Below, in pieces: positions 7,591 to 16,277 of a stretch of 64,000 bases of DNA. A program made the translations under genes and the position numbers. Numbering within the stretch: position 1 is the first letter of the stretch; each line of letters opens with the position of its first letter. This DNA comes from Miltoncostaea sp050250915 (GTDB lineage Bacteria > Actinomycetota > Thermoleophilia > Miltoncostaeales > Miltoncostaeaceae). Where the stretch lies: NCBI GenBank assembly GCA_050250915.1, contig JBFWNT010000002.1, positions 62,001 to 126,000 on the forward strand. Direction: 5' to 3'. The notes under the pieces are model-generated. The model searched no databases and had not been told where the DNA came from. It worked only from the letters and a program-made list of their open reading frames with translations.

Positions 7591-8891
7591 AGCTCACGGT
7601 CAACGACATCCTGCGCTCCGGCGCCGACGTGCGGCTGCCGGTGGGCAGCCCCGACACCGAGTTCGACGGGGCGTACGTCGATTCGCGCGAGCCGGTGGAG
7701 GGGGCGCTCTTCGTGGGGCTCCGCGGCGAGATGGCCGACGGCGGCCAGCACGCGCCCGACGCGCTCCGCGACGGCGCCGCCGCCGCCCTGGTGGGCGAGT
7801 CGGCGTGGCGGTGGATCGAGGGCGACGCCCAGGGCATGCGCCGCCCGGTGCTGGTGGCCCCCGACCCGCTGGCCGTGCTCCAGGCGGCCGGCACGCTCGC
7901 CCTGGAGCGCAGCGGCGCCCGGGTGATCGGCGTGACGGGCGCCACCGGCAAGACCACCACCAAGGACATCCTGGTGGCCATGCTCCGCGCGGCCGGCGCC
8001 AGGGCCGAGGGCACCCCGGGCAACCGGAACACCGAGGTCGGCGTGCCGATGTCGCTGCTCGGGCTCCCCGAGGGCTGCGAGGTCGCCGTGGTCGAGATGG
8101 GCATGCGCGGCCCCGGCCAGATCGCCGCGCTCGCCGCGCTGGCCCCGCCGGACGTCGGCTGCATCACCTCGATCGGCCCGGTCCACCTGGAGCTGCTCGG
8201 CACCGTCGAGGCGGTGGCCGCCGCGAAGGCCGAGCTCATCCAGGCCCTGAAGCCCGGCGGCACGGCGGTGGTGCCGGAGGATGAACCGCTGCTCGAGCCC
8301 TTCCTCGCAACCCTCGACCCCGGGGTGAATGTCGTCCGCGTCGGTCCCGCGCCCGACCTGGACCTCGACCTCAACTTGAGCAAGGCCTGGGAGTTGCGGA
8401 ACGCCGCGGCTGCGCTTGCCTGCTGCCGGGCGATCGGCGTCGTCCCGCCCGAGGGAGCCCGCGTCGAGGTGGGCCTCTCGGCCATGCGCGGGCAGGAGCG
8501 GGCCCTCGCCGGTGGCGGCGTCCTGATCGAGGACTGCTACAACGCCAACCCGATCGCCATGCGGGCGGCGCTGGCCGACCTGGCCGGGAGGCCCGGGCGC
8601 CGCGTCGCGGTCCTGGCCGACATGAGGGAGCTGGGCACGGACGAGGTGCGCTACCACCGCGAGATCGGCGAGGCCGCGGCCGCCGCCGGCATCGACCTGC
8701 TCATCGGCGTGGGCGACCTGGGGGCCGAGTACGTGGCCGGCGCGAACGGCCTCGAGGCGGTCCACATCGCCACCGTCGAGGAGGCCGTCGAGCAGGTGCC
8801 GGGCCTGCTGGCCGACGGCGATGTGGTGCTGCTGAAGGGGTCGCGGGGGATGCGGCTCGAGCGGGTCGGCGCCGCGCTGCCGGGAGCCTGA
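7587..8891 (+). CDS. murF: UDP-MurNAc-tripeptide--D-Ala-D-Ala ligase
   Basis: 434-residue Mur ligase adding D-Ala-D-Ala. ATP loop GVTGATGKTTTK lies at about 112-123, with GNRNTEVGVP, the central VVEMGMRGPGQI and the C-terminal IEDCYNANPIAM substrate loop. The stretch between VVPEDEPLL and LRNAAAALA is only about 40 residues, shorter than in most MurF proteins, so part of the central beta region appears lost. The active-site motifs are intact. GTG start in overlap with murE; the stop overlaps the mraY ATG. Confidence 0.93.
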   Translation: MKLTVNDILRSGADVRLPVGSPDTEFDGAYVDSREPVEGALFVGLRGEMADGGQHAPDALRDGAAAALVGESAWRWIEGDAQGMRRPVLVAPDPLAVLQAAGTLALERSGARVIGVTGATGKTTTKDILVAMLRAAGARAEGTPGNRNTEVGVPMSLLGLPEGCEVAVVEMGMRGPGQIAALAALAPPDVGCITSIGPVHLELLGTVEAVAAAKAELIQALKPGGTAVVPEDEPLLEPFLATLDPGVNVVRVGPAPDLDLDLNLSKAWELRNAAAALACCRAIGVVPPEGARVEVGLSAMRGQERALAGGGVLIEDCYNANPIAMRAALADLAGRPGRRVAVLADMRELGTDEVRYHREIGEAAAAAGIDLLIGVGDLGAEYVAGANGLEAVHIATVEEAVEQVPGLLADGDVVLLKGSRGMRLERVGAALPGA

Positions 8892-9877
8892 TGCCGAGGG
8901 TCCTCATCTCCGCCATCTCGGCGGCCACGCTGCTCATGTTCCTGGGCCCCAAGTTCATCGCGTGGCTGCGCGCGAACGAGGTGGGCCAGTTCGTGCGGCC
9001 GCCGGGGCTCATCCCGGAGGGGCACGCCGAGAAGCAGGGCACCCCCACCATGGGCGGGCTGCTGATCATCGTGGCCACGGCGCTGCCGTTCATCATCCTG
9101 TCGAGCCGCTCCACCGAGGCGATGCTGGTGCTGTTCACCACGCTCGCGTGCGGGGCGATCGGCTTCGTCGACGACTTCATGAAGATCGTCAAGAAGCGCT
9201 CGCTCGGTCTGTCCGGGCGGGTGCGGATGGTGGCGCTGGTGGGTGTCGCGGCGGTGCTGGTGACGGTGGCCGTGAAGGTGGTCGGCCTGCCCACCACGCT
9301 CGTCGTCCCGGTCTGGGACAAGTCGTTCGAGATCGGCGCGGCCGCGTTCTTCGTGATCGTGTTCCTGGTGGTCGCCGGGGCGGCGAACGCCGTGAACCTG
9401 ACCGACGGCCTGGACGGGCTGGCGGCGGGCGTCGCCGCGACGGTGCTGCTGTCGTACACGGCCATCGCCTTCGTCTCCGATCAGCGCGACCTGGCGATCT
9501 TCGGCGCCACGCTGGCGGGGGCGTGCGTCGGCTTCCTGTGGTTCAACTCGTTCCCGGCCGCCGTGTTCATGGGCGACACGGGCTCCTACGCCATCGGGGG
9601 CGCCATCGCCGCGATGGCGGTGATGACCAAGACCGAGATCCTGCTGGTGGTCATCGGGGCGATCTTCGTGGCCGAGGCGCTGTCGGTCATCATCCAGGTG
9701 ATCGTGTTCAAGCGGTTCCGGCGACGGGTGTTCCTGATGACCCCGGTGCACCACCACTTCGAGATGGCCGCCTGGAGCGAGACGAAGATCATCGTGCGGT
9801 TCTGGCTGATCGCGGCGATCTTCGCGGCCGTCGGCTTCACGCTCTTCTTCAACGACCTCCAGGGCCTGCCGGGTTGA
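8891..9877 (+). CDS. mraY: Phospho-MurNAc-pentapeptide transferase MraY
   Basis: 328-residue polytopic membrane enzyme making lipid I from UDP-MurNAc-pentapeptide and undecaprenyl phosphate. About ten membrane helices are predicted. Conserved blocks include KQGTPTMGGLLI (54-65), the catalytic aspartates in FVDDFMKIVKKRSLGL, NLTDGLDGLAAG, GDTGSYAIGG and the carboxy HHHFE motif. Length is typical. The ATG overlaps the murF stop (TGATG), and its own stop overlaps the murL TTG start as TTGA. Confidence 0.95.
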   Translation: MPRVLISAISAATLLMFLGPKFIAWLRANEVGQFVRPPGLIPEGHAEKQGTPTMGGLLIIVATALPFIILSSRSTEAMLVLFTTLACGAIGFVDDFMKIVKKRSLGLSGRVRMVALVGVAAVLVTVAVKVVGLPTTLVVPVWDKSFEIGAAAFFVIVFLVVAGAANAVNLTDGLDGLAAGVAATVLLSYTAIAFVSDQRDLAIFGATLAGACVGFLWFNSFPAAVFMGDTGSYAIGGAIAAMAVMTKTEILLVVIGAIFVAEALSVIIQVIVFKRFRRRVFLMTPVHHHFEMAAWSETKIIVRFWLIAAIFAAVGFTLFFNDLQGLPG

Positions 9878-11253
9878 GCGCGCGGGGCGGGGCCTCGGCG
9901 CCCGTCTTCGACCCGGCGTCGGTCCGGGGGTTCCGCTTCGTCGGACACACGTGGTCGCCCGCGACCGGGGCCGTGGAGCTGCGCTACGCGCTCGACGACC
10001 GGCGCTTCGCCGAGACGTTCCGGTTCCCGTCGGCCGACCCCGGCGTGGTCGCGGCGCGCGGCCCGGCGATCGGGCGGGCGCTGCGGCTGCTGCACCTGGT
10101 GGCGGGGGTGAGCTACTACAAGGCGGCGGTGCCGCGCGAGATCACGGTCGAGGGCCCCGCCCCCGCGCCCGCGACCGCCCGGGCCCTGGAGCTGCTGTGG
10201 ACCGGCGGCCTGGGCGAGTTCGCCTGGACCAACGACCTCCCGTGGATCGGCAGCGGCATCCGCTTCCCGGCGGCCGGCGCCGACCCGCCCCCCGCGCGCC
10301 CGGCCGGCCTGCGCGCCCGCTCCCTGGTCCCGGTGGGCGGGGGCAAGGACTCGGCCGTCGCCCTGGCCGCCCTGGCCCGCTCCGGCGAGGACGTGATCGC
10401 CTTCTCGGTGGGACGCAAGCCCTCCGCGGACGCCACCGCCGCGGCCGAGGGGGTGCCGATTGTCCACGTCGCCCGCCACGTGGACCCCGCGCTCTTCCGA
10501 TTGAACCGCGAGGGCGCGCTCAACGGGCACGTCCCGATCACCGCGATCGTCACCTGCGCGGCGGCGGTCGCCGCCCTGATCCTGGACTGCGACGCCGTCG
10601 TGATGGCCAACGAGCGCTCCGCCTCCGCCGGCACGGTCGAGTGGGAGGCCTTCGGCGGGAGCGTCAACCACCAGTTCAGCAAGGGGTGGGCGGCCGAGCG
10701 GGCCATCGCCGACGCCGTGCACCGCGACGTGGCGGCCGACCTCGACGTCTTCTCGATCCTGAGGCCCTGGTCGGAGCTGGCGATCGCGCGGGCGTTCGCC
10801 GGGTTGACGGGGCACCACGGCACGTTCATGAGCTGCAACCGCGGATTCACGATCGCGCGCGAATCGGCACAGGTGTGGTGCGGCGACTGCCCCAAGTGCC
10901 GGTTCGTGTTCCTGGCCCTGGCCCCGTTCGCCGGCCGCGATGCCCTGGTGGGGATCTTCGGCCGCGACCTGCTCGACGACCCGTCGCAGGAGGAGGGGTA
11001 CCGCGAGGTGCTGGGGATGGGGGCCGACAAGCCGTTCGAATGCGTGGGCGAGGTCGACGAGGCCCGGGCCGCCCTCCGCGCGCTGGCCGCCGACCCCGCC
11101 TGGGCGGGCCACGCGCTGGTGGCCCGCCTCGCGCCGGCCGCCGGGGGTCCCGACGCCGGCGCGATCGGACCCTGGCTCGCGGAGGACGGCCCGCACGGCA
11201 TCCCCGAGCGCCACCTGCGCGCCGCGCGTGCGCTTCTCGGACCTCGCGGGTAG
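9874..11253 (+). CDS. murL: UDP-MurNAc-L-Ala-L-Glu epimerase (MurL)
   Basis: 459-residue protein that I identify as MurL, which epimerises the terminal L-Glu of UDP-MurNAc-L-Ala-L-Glu to D-Glu with ATP and magnesium. The early FRFVGHTW segment and a PP-loop-like ATP motif, VPVGGGKDSAVAL (GGGKDS at 155-160), are visible. So is a C-terminal cysteine cluster, Cys321 then Cys336-x2-Cys339-x2-Cys342 in the WCGDCPKC segment. The TTG start forms a TTGA overlap with mraY. It lies directly before a MurD2-like ligase, as in Xanthomonas where the pathway was described. No sequence comparison could be run, so the family call is from recognition of motifs and context. Confidence 0.8.
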   Translation: MSARGGASAPVFDPASVRGFRFVGHTWSPATGAVELRYALDDRRFAETFRFPSADPGVVAARGPAIGRALRLLHLVAGVSYYKAAVPREITVEGPAPAPATARALELLWTGGLGEFAWTNDLPWIGSGIRFPAAGADPPPARPAGLRARSLVPVGGGKDSAVALAALARSGEDVIAFSVGRKPSADATAAAEGVPIVHVARHVDPALFRLNREGALNGHVPITAIVTCAAAVAALILDCDAVVMANERSASAGTVEWEAFGGSVNHQFSKGWAAERAIADAVHRDVAADLDVFSILRPWSELAIARAFAGLTGHHGTFMSCNRGFTIARESAQVWCGDCPKCRFVFLALAPFAGRDALVGIFGRDLLDDPSQEEGYREVLGMGADKPFECVGEVDEARAALRALAADPAWAGHALVARLAPAAGGPDAGAIGPWLAEDGPHGIPERHLRAARALLGPRG

Positions 11254-12532
11254 GCGGGTCGGCGTCTGGGGGCTCGGCCGCGAGGGCCGGGCCGTCGCCG
11301 ACGCCGTCCGCGCCCACCTCCCCGGCACCGAGCTGGTGCTGGTCGACGAGGGCGCCGGCGACGACCCCGTCGCGCTGCTCTCCGCCTGCGACGTGGTGGT
11401 CCGCTCGCCGGGGGTGAGCCGCTACCGCCCGGAGGCGCGTTCAATCGAACGCGCCGGTGTTCATTCGACCACCGGGACCAAACTGTGGTTCGCGGAGCAC
11501 CCGGACGCGCCGGCGATCGGGATCACCGGGAGCAAGGGGAAGAGCACGACGGCGTCGCTGGCGGCGCACATGGCCACCCGGGTGGGGCGCGACGTGCGGC
11601 TGGCGGGGAACATCGGGGTCCCGCTGGCCGGTTTCCTGGGTCCCGAGGCCGGGCCGCCGCCGGACCTGTGGGTGCTCGAGCTGTCGAGCTTCCAGACGAG
11701 CGACCTGGACGCGTCGCCGCCGATCGGCGTGCTGCTGAACCTGTTCCGCGAGCACACCGACTGGCACGGCACCCAGGAGCGCTACCACGCCGACAAGCTC
11801 AACCTGTTCGCCCACCGGCCCGGCATGACGTCGGTGCTGAACGCCGCCGACCCGGCGGTCCGGGCGGCGGGGGCGTCGCTCCCGAACCCGGTCTGGTTCC
11901 GCGACCCCGCCGGCTTCGACGTGGGGCCGCACGGCATCACCCGCGCCGGCGCGCCCCACCTGGCCCGGGCCGACATCCCGCTGGCCGGCGACCACAACCT
12001 GGACAACGTCTGCGCCGCCCTCGCGGCGCTCGAGGTCGCCGGAGTCCAGGTGGACGACCCGGCCGCCGCGATCGCCGGCTTCCGGCCCCTGGCCCACCGC
12101 CTGGAGCCGGTGGGGGAGCGGGACGGGGTGCTGTGGGTGAACGACAGCATCGCCACGATCCCCGAGGCCACGGTCGCGGCCGCCCGTGCGCTGGCGCCGC
12201 GGCCCACCGTGATCCTGGTGGGGGGGCGCGACCGCACCCAGGACTACGGGCCGCTGGCCGCCTACCTCGCCTCCGGTGAGGCGTCCGTCGCGGGGCTGGT
12301 CGCGATGCCCGCCAACGGCGCCGACATCCTGGCCCGGGTGGGGGAGCAGGCCGACGTGCCGGCGGCCGTCGCCGGCTCGCTGGACGACGCCGTGGAGCGG
12401 GCGCGGGCGATGGTCCCGGAGGGCGGCGCGGTGCTGCTGTCGCCCGGCGCGCCGAGCGGCGACGACTTCGCCGACTTCGCCGCCCGCGGCGACGCGTTCC
12501 GCCGGCTGGCGGGGGGACCCGGCACCGGCTGA
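11228..12532 (+). CDS. murD: MurD-family ligase, MurD2 type (UDP-MurNAc-L-Ala--L-Glu ligase)
   Basis: 434-residue Mur ligase with an N-terminal Rossmann segment (VGVWGLGREGRAVADA), ATP loop GSKGKST (101-107), central ELSSFQTSDL and HRLEPVGERDGVLWVNDS. The C-domain motif is VNDSIATIPE (around Asn305), not the NDSKATN form of canonical MurD. The DSI-T-PE form is what I associate with MurD2, which adds L-Glu instead of D-Glu. The neighbouring murL supports that reading. The GTG start overlaps the murL end by 26 bases. A pair of GTTC-N4-GAAC palindromes lies inside the gene at 11439-11470. Confidence 0.85.
   Translation: MRFSDLAGRRVGVWGLGREGRAVADAVRAHLPGTELVLVDEGAGDDPVALLSACDVVVRSPGVSRYRPEARSIERAGVHSTTGTKLWFAEHPDAPAIGITGSKGKSTTASLAAHMATRVGRDVRLAGNIGVPLAGFLGPEAGPPPDLWVLELSSFQTSDLDASPPIGVLLNLFREHTDWHGTQERYHADKLNLFAHRPGMTSVLNAADPAVRAAGASLPNPVWFRDPAGFDVGPHGITRAGAPHLARADIPLAGDHNLDNVCAALAALEVAGVQVDDPAAAIAGFRPLAHRLEPVGERDGVLWVNDSIATIPEATVAAARALAPRPTVILVGGRDRTQDYGPLAAYLASGEASVAGLVAMPANGADILARVGEQADVPAAVAGSLDDAVERARAMVPEGGAVLLSPGAPSGDDFADFAARGDAFRRLAGGPGTG
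11439..11470. repeat. Paired GTTC-N4-GAAC palindromes inside murD
   Basis: GTTCAATCGAAC (11439-11450) and GTTCATTCGACC (11459-11470), 20 bp centre to centre, the same layout as the intergenic pairs at 26252-26284. The codons used here (CGT, TCA, GAA, GGT, GTT, CAT) are A/T-ending and unusual for this gene. Confidence 0.5.
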
Positions 12533-12563
12533 CGCGGGGAGGGGCGCCGGACCCCGGGGCGAA

Positions 12564-13853
12564 GTGATCCGGGACGTGGCCGCCTCCCGATCCGCACCCT
12601 CCGCAGCACGCCGCCCGAAGGCCACCCCGCGCCGCTCCGCGAGCGGTCCCGCCGGGAGGCCCGAGAACCTCCTGACCGCCACGGTCCTGGCGCTCGTCTG
12701 CTTCGGGCTGGTCATGGTGTTCTCCACGTCGAGCGCCACCGCGCTGCTCAACAACGGCGACCCGCTGGGCCTCGCGATGCGCCAGGGCGCCTACGCCCTG
12801 GCGGGCCTCGCCGCCTATGCGGTGATGGTGCGGATGCCCCCGGAGACCATCCGCCGGCTCGGCCGGCCGGCGCTCGCGGTCTCCGGGTTCCTGCTGCTGG
12901 TGGTGCTGGTGCCGTCGATCGGCATGACCGTCAACGGCTCGCGCCGCTGGATCTCGCTGGGCGGCATCGGCCAGCTCCAGCCCTCCGAGCTCGCCAAGGT
13001 CGCCCTGGCCCTCTGGCTGGCCGGGTACGTCGCCGCCAACGGCGGGCGCCTCCGCACGCCCGGCGGCCTGGCGCCGCCGCTCATCGTGACGGGGCTCCTG
13101 GGGCTCCTGATCCTGATCGAGCCGGACATGGGCACCGCCACCTCCCTGTGCGTCGTGGCGCTGGCGATGCTGATCGTGGCCGGCGCGCGGATGCGCCACA
13201 TCGGCGCCGTCGTCGGCACGCTGTTCCTGCTCGCGACCATCGCGATGCTGGCCGAGCCCTACCGGCGCGAGCGCTTCTTCACGTTCCTCGACCCCTGGGC
13301 CGACCCCAACGGCTCCGGGTTCCAGAGCGTCCAGGCCCAGGTCGCCATCGGCACCGGCGGCATCCACGGCGTGGGGCTCGGCGACGGCGTCCAGAAGGCC
13401 TTCTACCTGCCGGAGGCCCACACCGACATGATCCTGGCCACGGTGGGCGAGGAGCTGGGCCTGATCGGGGTCCTCGCGGTGCTGGTGGGCTTCGCGCTGT
13501 TCGCCCTCGCCGGCTACCGGATCGCCATCGGCGCCCGCGACGCGCACGACCAGGCCCTGGCGGCCGGCCTGACCACCCTGGTGGTGATGCAGGCCTTCAT
13601 CAACGTGGGCGCCGTGGTGGGCGTCCTCCCCGTCACGGGCGTCCCGCTACCCTTCGTGTCGTTCGGGGGGAGCTCCCTCATCGTCCTCCTCGCCGCCTCG
13701 GGGCTACTTGTCAACATCGGACGCCGATCGAACCGCCGTGCCGTCCCCGCCCTCCGCCCGGTCCGTGAGGGTGACGATCGCGGCCGGGGGAACGGGCGGC
13801 CACGTGATGCCGGCACTGGCGGTCGCCGACGCGCTGCGGGCGCGGGGGGCTGA
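12564..13853 (+). CDS. ftsW: Lipid II polymerase FtsW (SEDS glycosyltransferase)
   Basis: 429-residue SEDS-family membrane glycosyltransferase that works with FtsI at the septum. A basic N-terminal tail of about 35 residues precedes about ten helices. Signatures are VNGSRRWISLGGIGQLQPSE, IEPDMGTA, the extracellular GDGVQKAFYLPEAHTDMI loop with the conserved aspartate, and the C-terminal PLPFVSFGGSS. The Arg/Gly-rich C-tail runs about 30 codons into murG. The GTG start is the best upstream candidate; another GTG lies 12 bases further on. Confidence 0.93.
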   Translation: MIRDVAASRSAPSAARRPKATPRRSASGPAGRPENLLTATVLALVCFGLVMVFSTSSATALLNNGDPLGLAMRQGAYALAGLAAYAVMVRMPPETIRRLGRPALAVSGFLLLVVLVPSIGMTVNGSRRWISLGGIGQLQPSELAKVALALWLAGYVAANGGRLRTPGGLAPPLIVTGLLGLLILIEPDMGTATSLCVVALAMLIVAGARMRHIGAVVGTLFLLATIAMLAEPYRRERFFTFLDPWADPNGSGFQSVQAQVAIGTGGIHGVGLGDGVQKAFYLPEAHTDMILATVGEELGLIGVLAVLVGFALFALAGYRIAIGARDAHDQALAAGLTTLVVMQAFINVGAVVGVLPVTGVPLPFVSFGGSSLIVLLAASGLLVNIGRRSNRRAVPALRPVREGDDRGRGNGRPRDAGTGGRRRAAGAGG

Positions 13854-14892
13854 CGTCTCGTTCATCGGGGTGCGGGGCACCGGCGCGTCCGGGGTGGTGC
13901 GCGAGGCGGGGTACCGGGAGGACGCGATCCCGCTCCGCGGCTTCGCCCGCACGCTGACGATCCGCAACCTCTGGACGGTCTGGCTCGCCGCCCTGGCCAC
14001 GCCGCGGGCCGCCGGGCTGCTGGTGCGCCGGCACGCCGACGTGGTGGTCGGCGGCGGCGGCTACGTCGCCGGCCCGGCGGCCCTGGCGGCGAAGCTGACC
14101 CGCCGGCCGCTGCTGCTGATGGAGGCCGACTCGCACCTGGGGATGGCGAACCGCATGGCCGCGCCCCTCGCCACGCGCGTGGCCCTGGCCTTCCCGCTGG
14201 CCGGGCGCCAGGGCGGGCGGTACATGGTGACCGGGCGGCCCGTGGGCCGCGAGGTGCTCGACGCCACCAAGACCACGGGGCGCCGCGCCTTCGGGATCCT
14301 CCAGAGCGCGACCGTCGTGCTGGTGGTGGGCGGCAGCCAGGGCGCGCGGACCCTGAACGAGGCCGCCGTGGGCGCGTTCGGCGACGCGCCGATGGAGATC
14401 ATCCACGTCGCGGGCCCGAGCCAGCTCGAGGAGACCCGCCGCCTGCTCGGCGACCGGGCGGGAGAGCGCTACCGCCTGTTCGGCTGGCTGGACAACCTGC
14501 CGGAGGCGGTCGCGGCCGCCGACCTGGTGGTGTCGCGCTCCGGCGGCTCGGTGTTCGAGCTCGCCGCGATCGGGCGCCCGTCGATCCTGGTGCCCTACCC
14601 GCACGCCACCGCCGACCACCAGGCCAAGAACGCGAAGTGGCTGTCGGACGCCGGCGCCGCCGTCGTGGTGCCCGACGCCGACCTGAACGCCGAGACCCTC
14701 CGCGGCCTGGTGGGCGCGCTGCTCTCCGACCCGCACCGCCTGGAGGCGATGGCGGAGGCCGCCCGCAGCGTCGGGCGCCCCGAGGCCGCCGACCGGGTGG
14801 CCGACGAGGTGCTGGCCATCGCGCGCGGCGGCCGCGGCCGCCGACGTCGCCGGATCCCCCGGCCCCGGATGCCGTGGCGGAAGCGCCGCTAG
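13765..14892 (+). CDS. murG: UDP-GlcNAc transferase MurG
   Basis: Peripheral membrane GT-B glycosyltransferase converting lipid I to lipid II. Glycine loops IAAGGTGGHVMPALAVA (N-terminus) and GGGYVAGPA, the central VVGGSQGARTLNEA and the acceptor/donor motif SRSGGSVFELAAIGRPSILVPYPHATADHQ are intact. The frame is open from a TTG at 13708, and GTG codons occur at 13738, 13765 and 13771. The GTG at 13765 places the family's usual N-terminus directly at the start and gives 375 residues. This start is uncertain. It overlaps the ftsW tail. Confidence 0.92.
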   Translation: MRVTIAAGGTGGHVMPALAVADALRARGADVSFIGVRGTGASGVVREAGYREDAIPLRGFARTLTIRNLWTVWLAALATPRAAGLLVRRHADVVVGGGGYVAGPAALAAKLTRRPLLLMEADSHLGMANRMAAPLATRVALAFPLAGRQGGRYMVTGRPVGREVLDATKTTGRRAFGILQSATVVLVVGGSQGARTLNEAAVGAFGDAPMEIIHVAGPSQLEETRRLLGDRAGERYRLFGWLDNLPEAVAAADLVVSRSGGSVFELAAIGRPSILVPYPHATADHQAKNAKWLSDAGAAVVVPDADLNAETLRGLVGALLSDPHRLEAMAEAARSVGRPEAADRVADEVLAIARGGRGRRRRRIPRPRMPWRKRR

Positions 14893-16277
14893 GGGGACCG
14901 CGCCCGATCCACATGGTGGGGATCGGCGGCGCGGGCATGAGCGGGCTCGCGCGGTTGGCGCGGGCGGCCGGGTACACGGTGGGCGGCACCGACCGCGAGG
15001 AGTCGGCCACGCTCGCCGCCCTGCGGGCCGAGGGGGTCGACGCCCGCGCCGGGCACGACGCCGCCGCGGTCGCGCCCGGCGCCGCGGCCCTCGTGGTCTC
15101 CACGGCCATCGGCGACGACAACCCCGAGCTGGCCGAGGCCCGCCGGCGGGGCCTGCCGGTGCTGCACCGCTCCGAGCTGCTGGCCGAGCTCATGGCCGGC
15201 CGCCGCGGCCTGGCCGTCGCAGGGGCGCACGGCAAGTCCACCACCAGCGCGATGCTGCTGAGCGCCCTCGGCGACGCGTCCGCCTGCGTCGGGGCCACGG
15301 TCGCGGGCGGCGGCGGCACCGGGGCCGTGTGGGGCGACGGCCCCTGGTTCGTGGCGGAGGCCGACGAGAGCGACCGCTCCCTGCTGAACCTGCGACCCGA
15401 GGCCGCGATCCTGCTGAACGTCGACCACGACCACCACGCCACCTACGGCTCGCTGGCCGAGGTGGAGGAGGTGTTCCGGGCGTTCGTGGCGGCGCTGCCG
15501 ACCGACGGGATGCTGGTGGTGGGGCCCGACGCGCGCGCCCGCGCCTGCGCCGAGGCCGCGGCGTGCCCCGTGCGGCTGGTGGGCGACGTGCCCGGCGCCT
15601 TCACGCGGGTGGAGCGCACCCCGGGGCGCCCCGGCTTCGAGCTGCTGTTGCCGGGCGGAATCCGCGAGCCGGTGCCGCTCGCCCTGGCCGGCGAGCACAA
15701 CGCGACCAACGCCGCCTGCGCGCTGGCGCTGGCGGAGTGGTGCGGGGTGCCGCTCGCCCGTGCCGCCGCCCGCCTGGAGGGGTTCACCGGCGTGGGCCGG
15801 CGGATGGAGCCGCGCGGCGCCGCCGGCGGGGTGGAGGTGGTCGACGACTACGCGCACCACCCGGCCGAGATCCGGGCGACGCTGCAGGCCGCCCGCGAGC
15901 GGGGCCCGTCGCGGGTGGTGGTGGTGTTCCAGCCCCACCTGCCGTCCCGCACCCGGGCGCTCGGACCCGAGCTGGCCGAGGCCCTTGGCGCCGCCGACGT
16001 CGCGATCGTGACCGAGGTCTACCTCGCCCGGGAGCCGGCCGACCCCGCGGCGACGGGGCGCGACGTGGCCGCCGCGGTGCCTCCGCCGGCGCGAGCCGTC
16101 TTCGCGCCGACGCTCGCCGACGCCGCCGACGCCGCCCTGGCCGAGGCGCGCCCCGGCGACCTCCTCATCACCATGGGGGCGGGCGACGTGACCGGGCTGG
16201 GGCAGGAGTTGGTCCGGCGCCTCGGAAGACCCTCAGGAGATGCCGGCCCTGATGGCACCGAACCGCCACCGACCTGA
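14874..16277 (+). CDS. murC: UDP-MurNAc--L-alanine ligase MurC
   Basis: 467-residue Mur ligase adding L-Ala to UDP-MurNAc. The N-terminal HMVGIGGAGMSGLARL, ATP loop AGAHGKSTTSAMLL, EADESDRSLL, DYAHHPAEI and QPHLPSRT are classic MurC motifs. The GTG start at 14874 overlaps the murG stop and leaves about eleven residues before the Rossmann loop. The C-terminus overlaps murB by 38 bases. It acts in the cytoplasm, upstream of the MurD2/MurL step. Confidence 0.95.
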   Translation: MAEAPLGGPRPIHMVGIGGAGMSGLARLARAAGYTVGGTDREESATLAALRAEGVDARAGHDAAAVAPGAAALVVSTAIGDDNPELAEARRRGLPVLHRSELLAELMAGRRGLAVAGAHGKSTTSAMLLSALGDASACVGATVAGGGGTGAVWGDGPWFVAEADESDRSLLNLRPEAAILLNVDHDHHATYGSLAEVEEVFRAFVAALPTDGMLVVGPDARARACAEAAACPVRLVGDVPGAFTRVERTPGRPGFELLLPGGIREPVPLALAGEHNATNAACALALAEWCGVPLARAAARLEGFTGVGRRMEPRGAAGGVEVVDDYAHHPAEIRATLQAARERGPSRVVVVFQPHLPSRTRALGPELAEALGAADVAIVTEVYLAREPADPAATGRDVAAAVPPPARAVFAPTLADAADAALAEARPGDLLITMGAGDVTGLGQELVRRLGRPSGDAGPDGTEPPPT

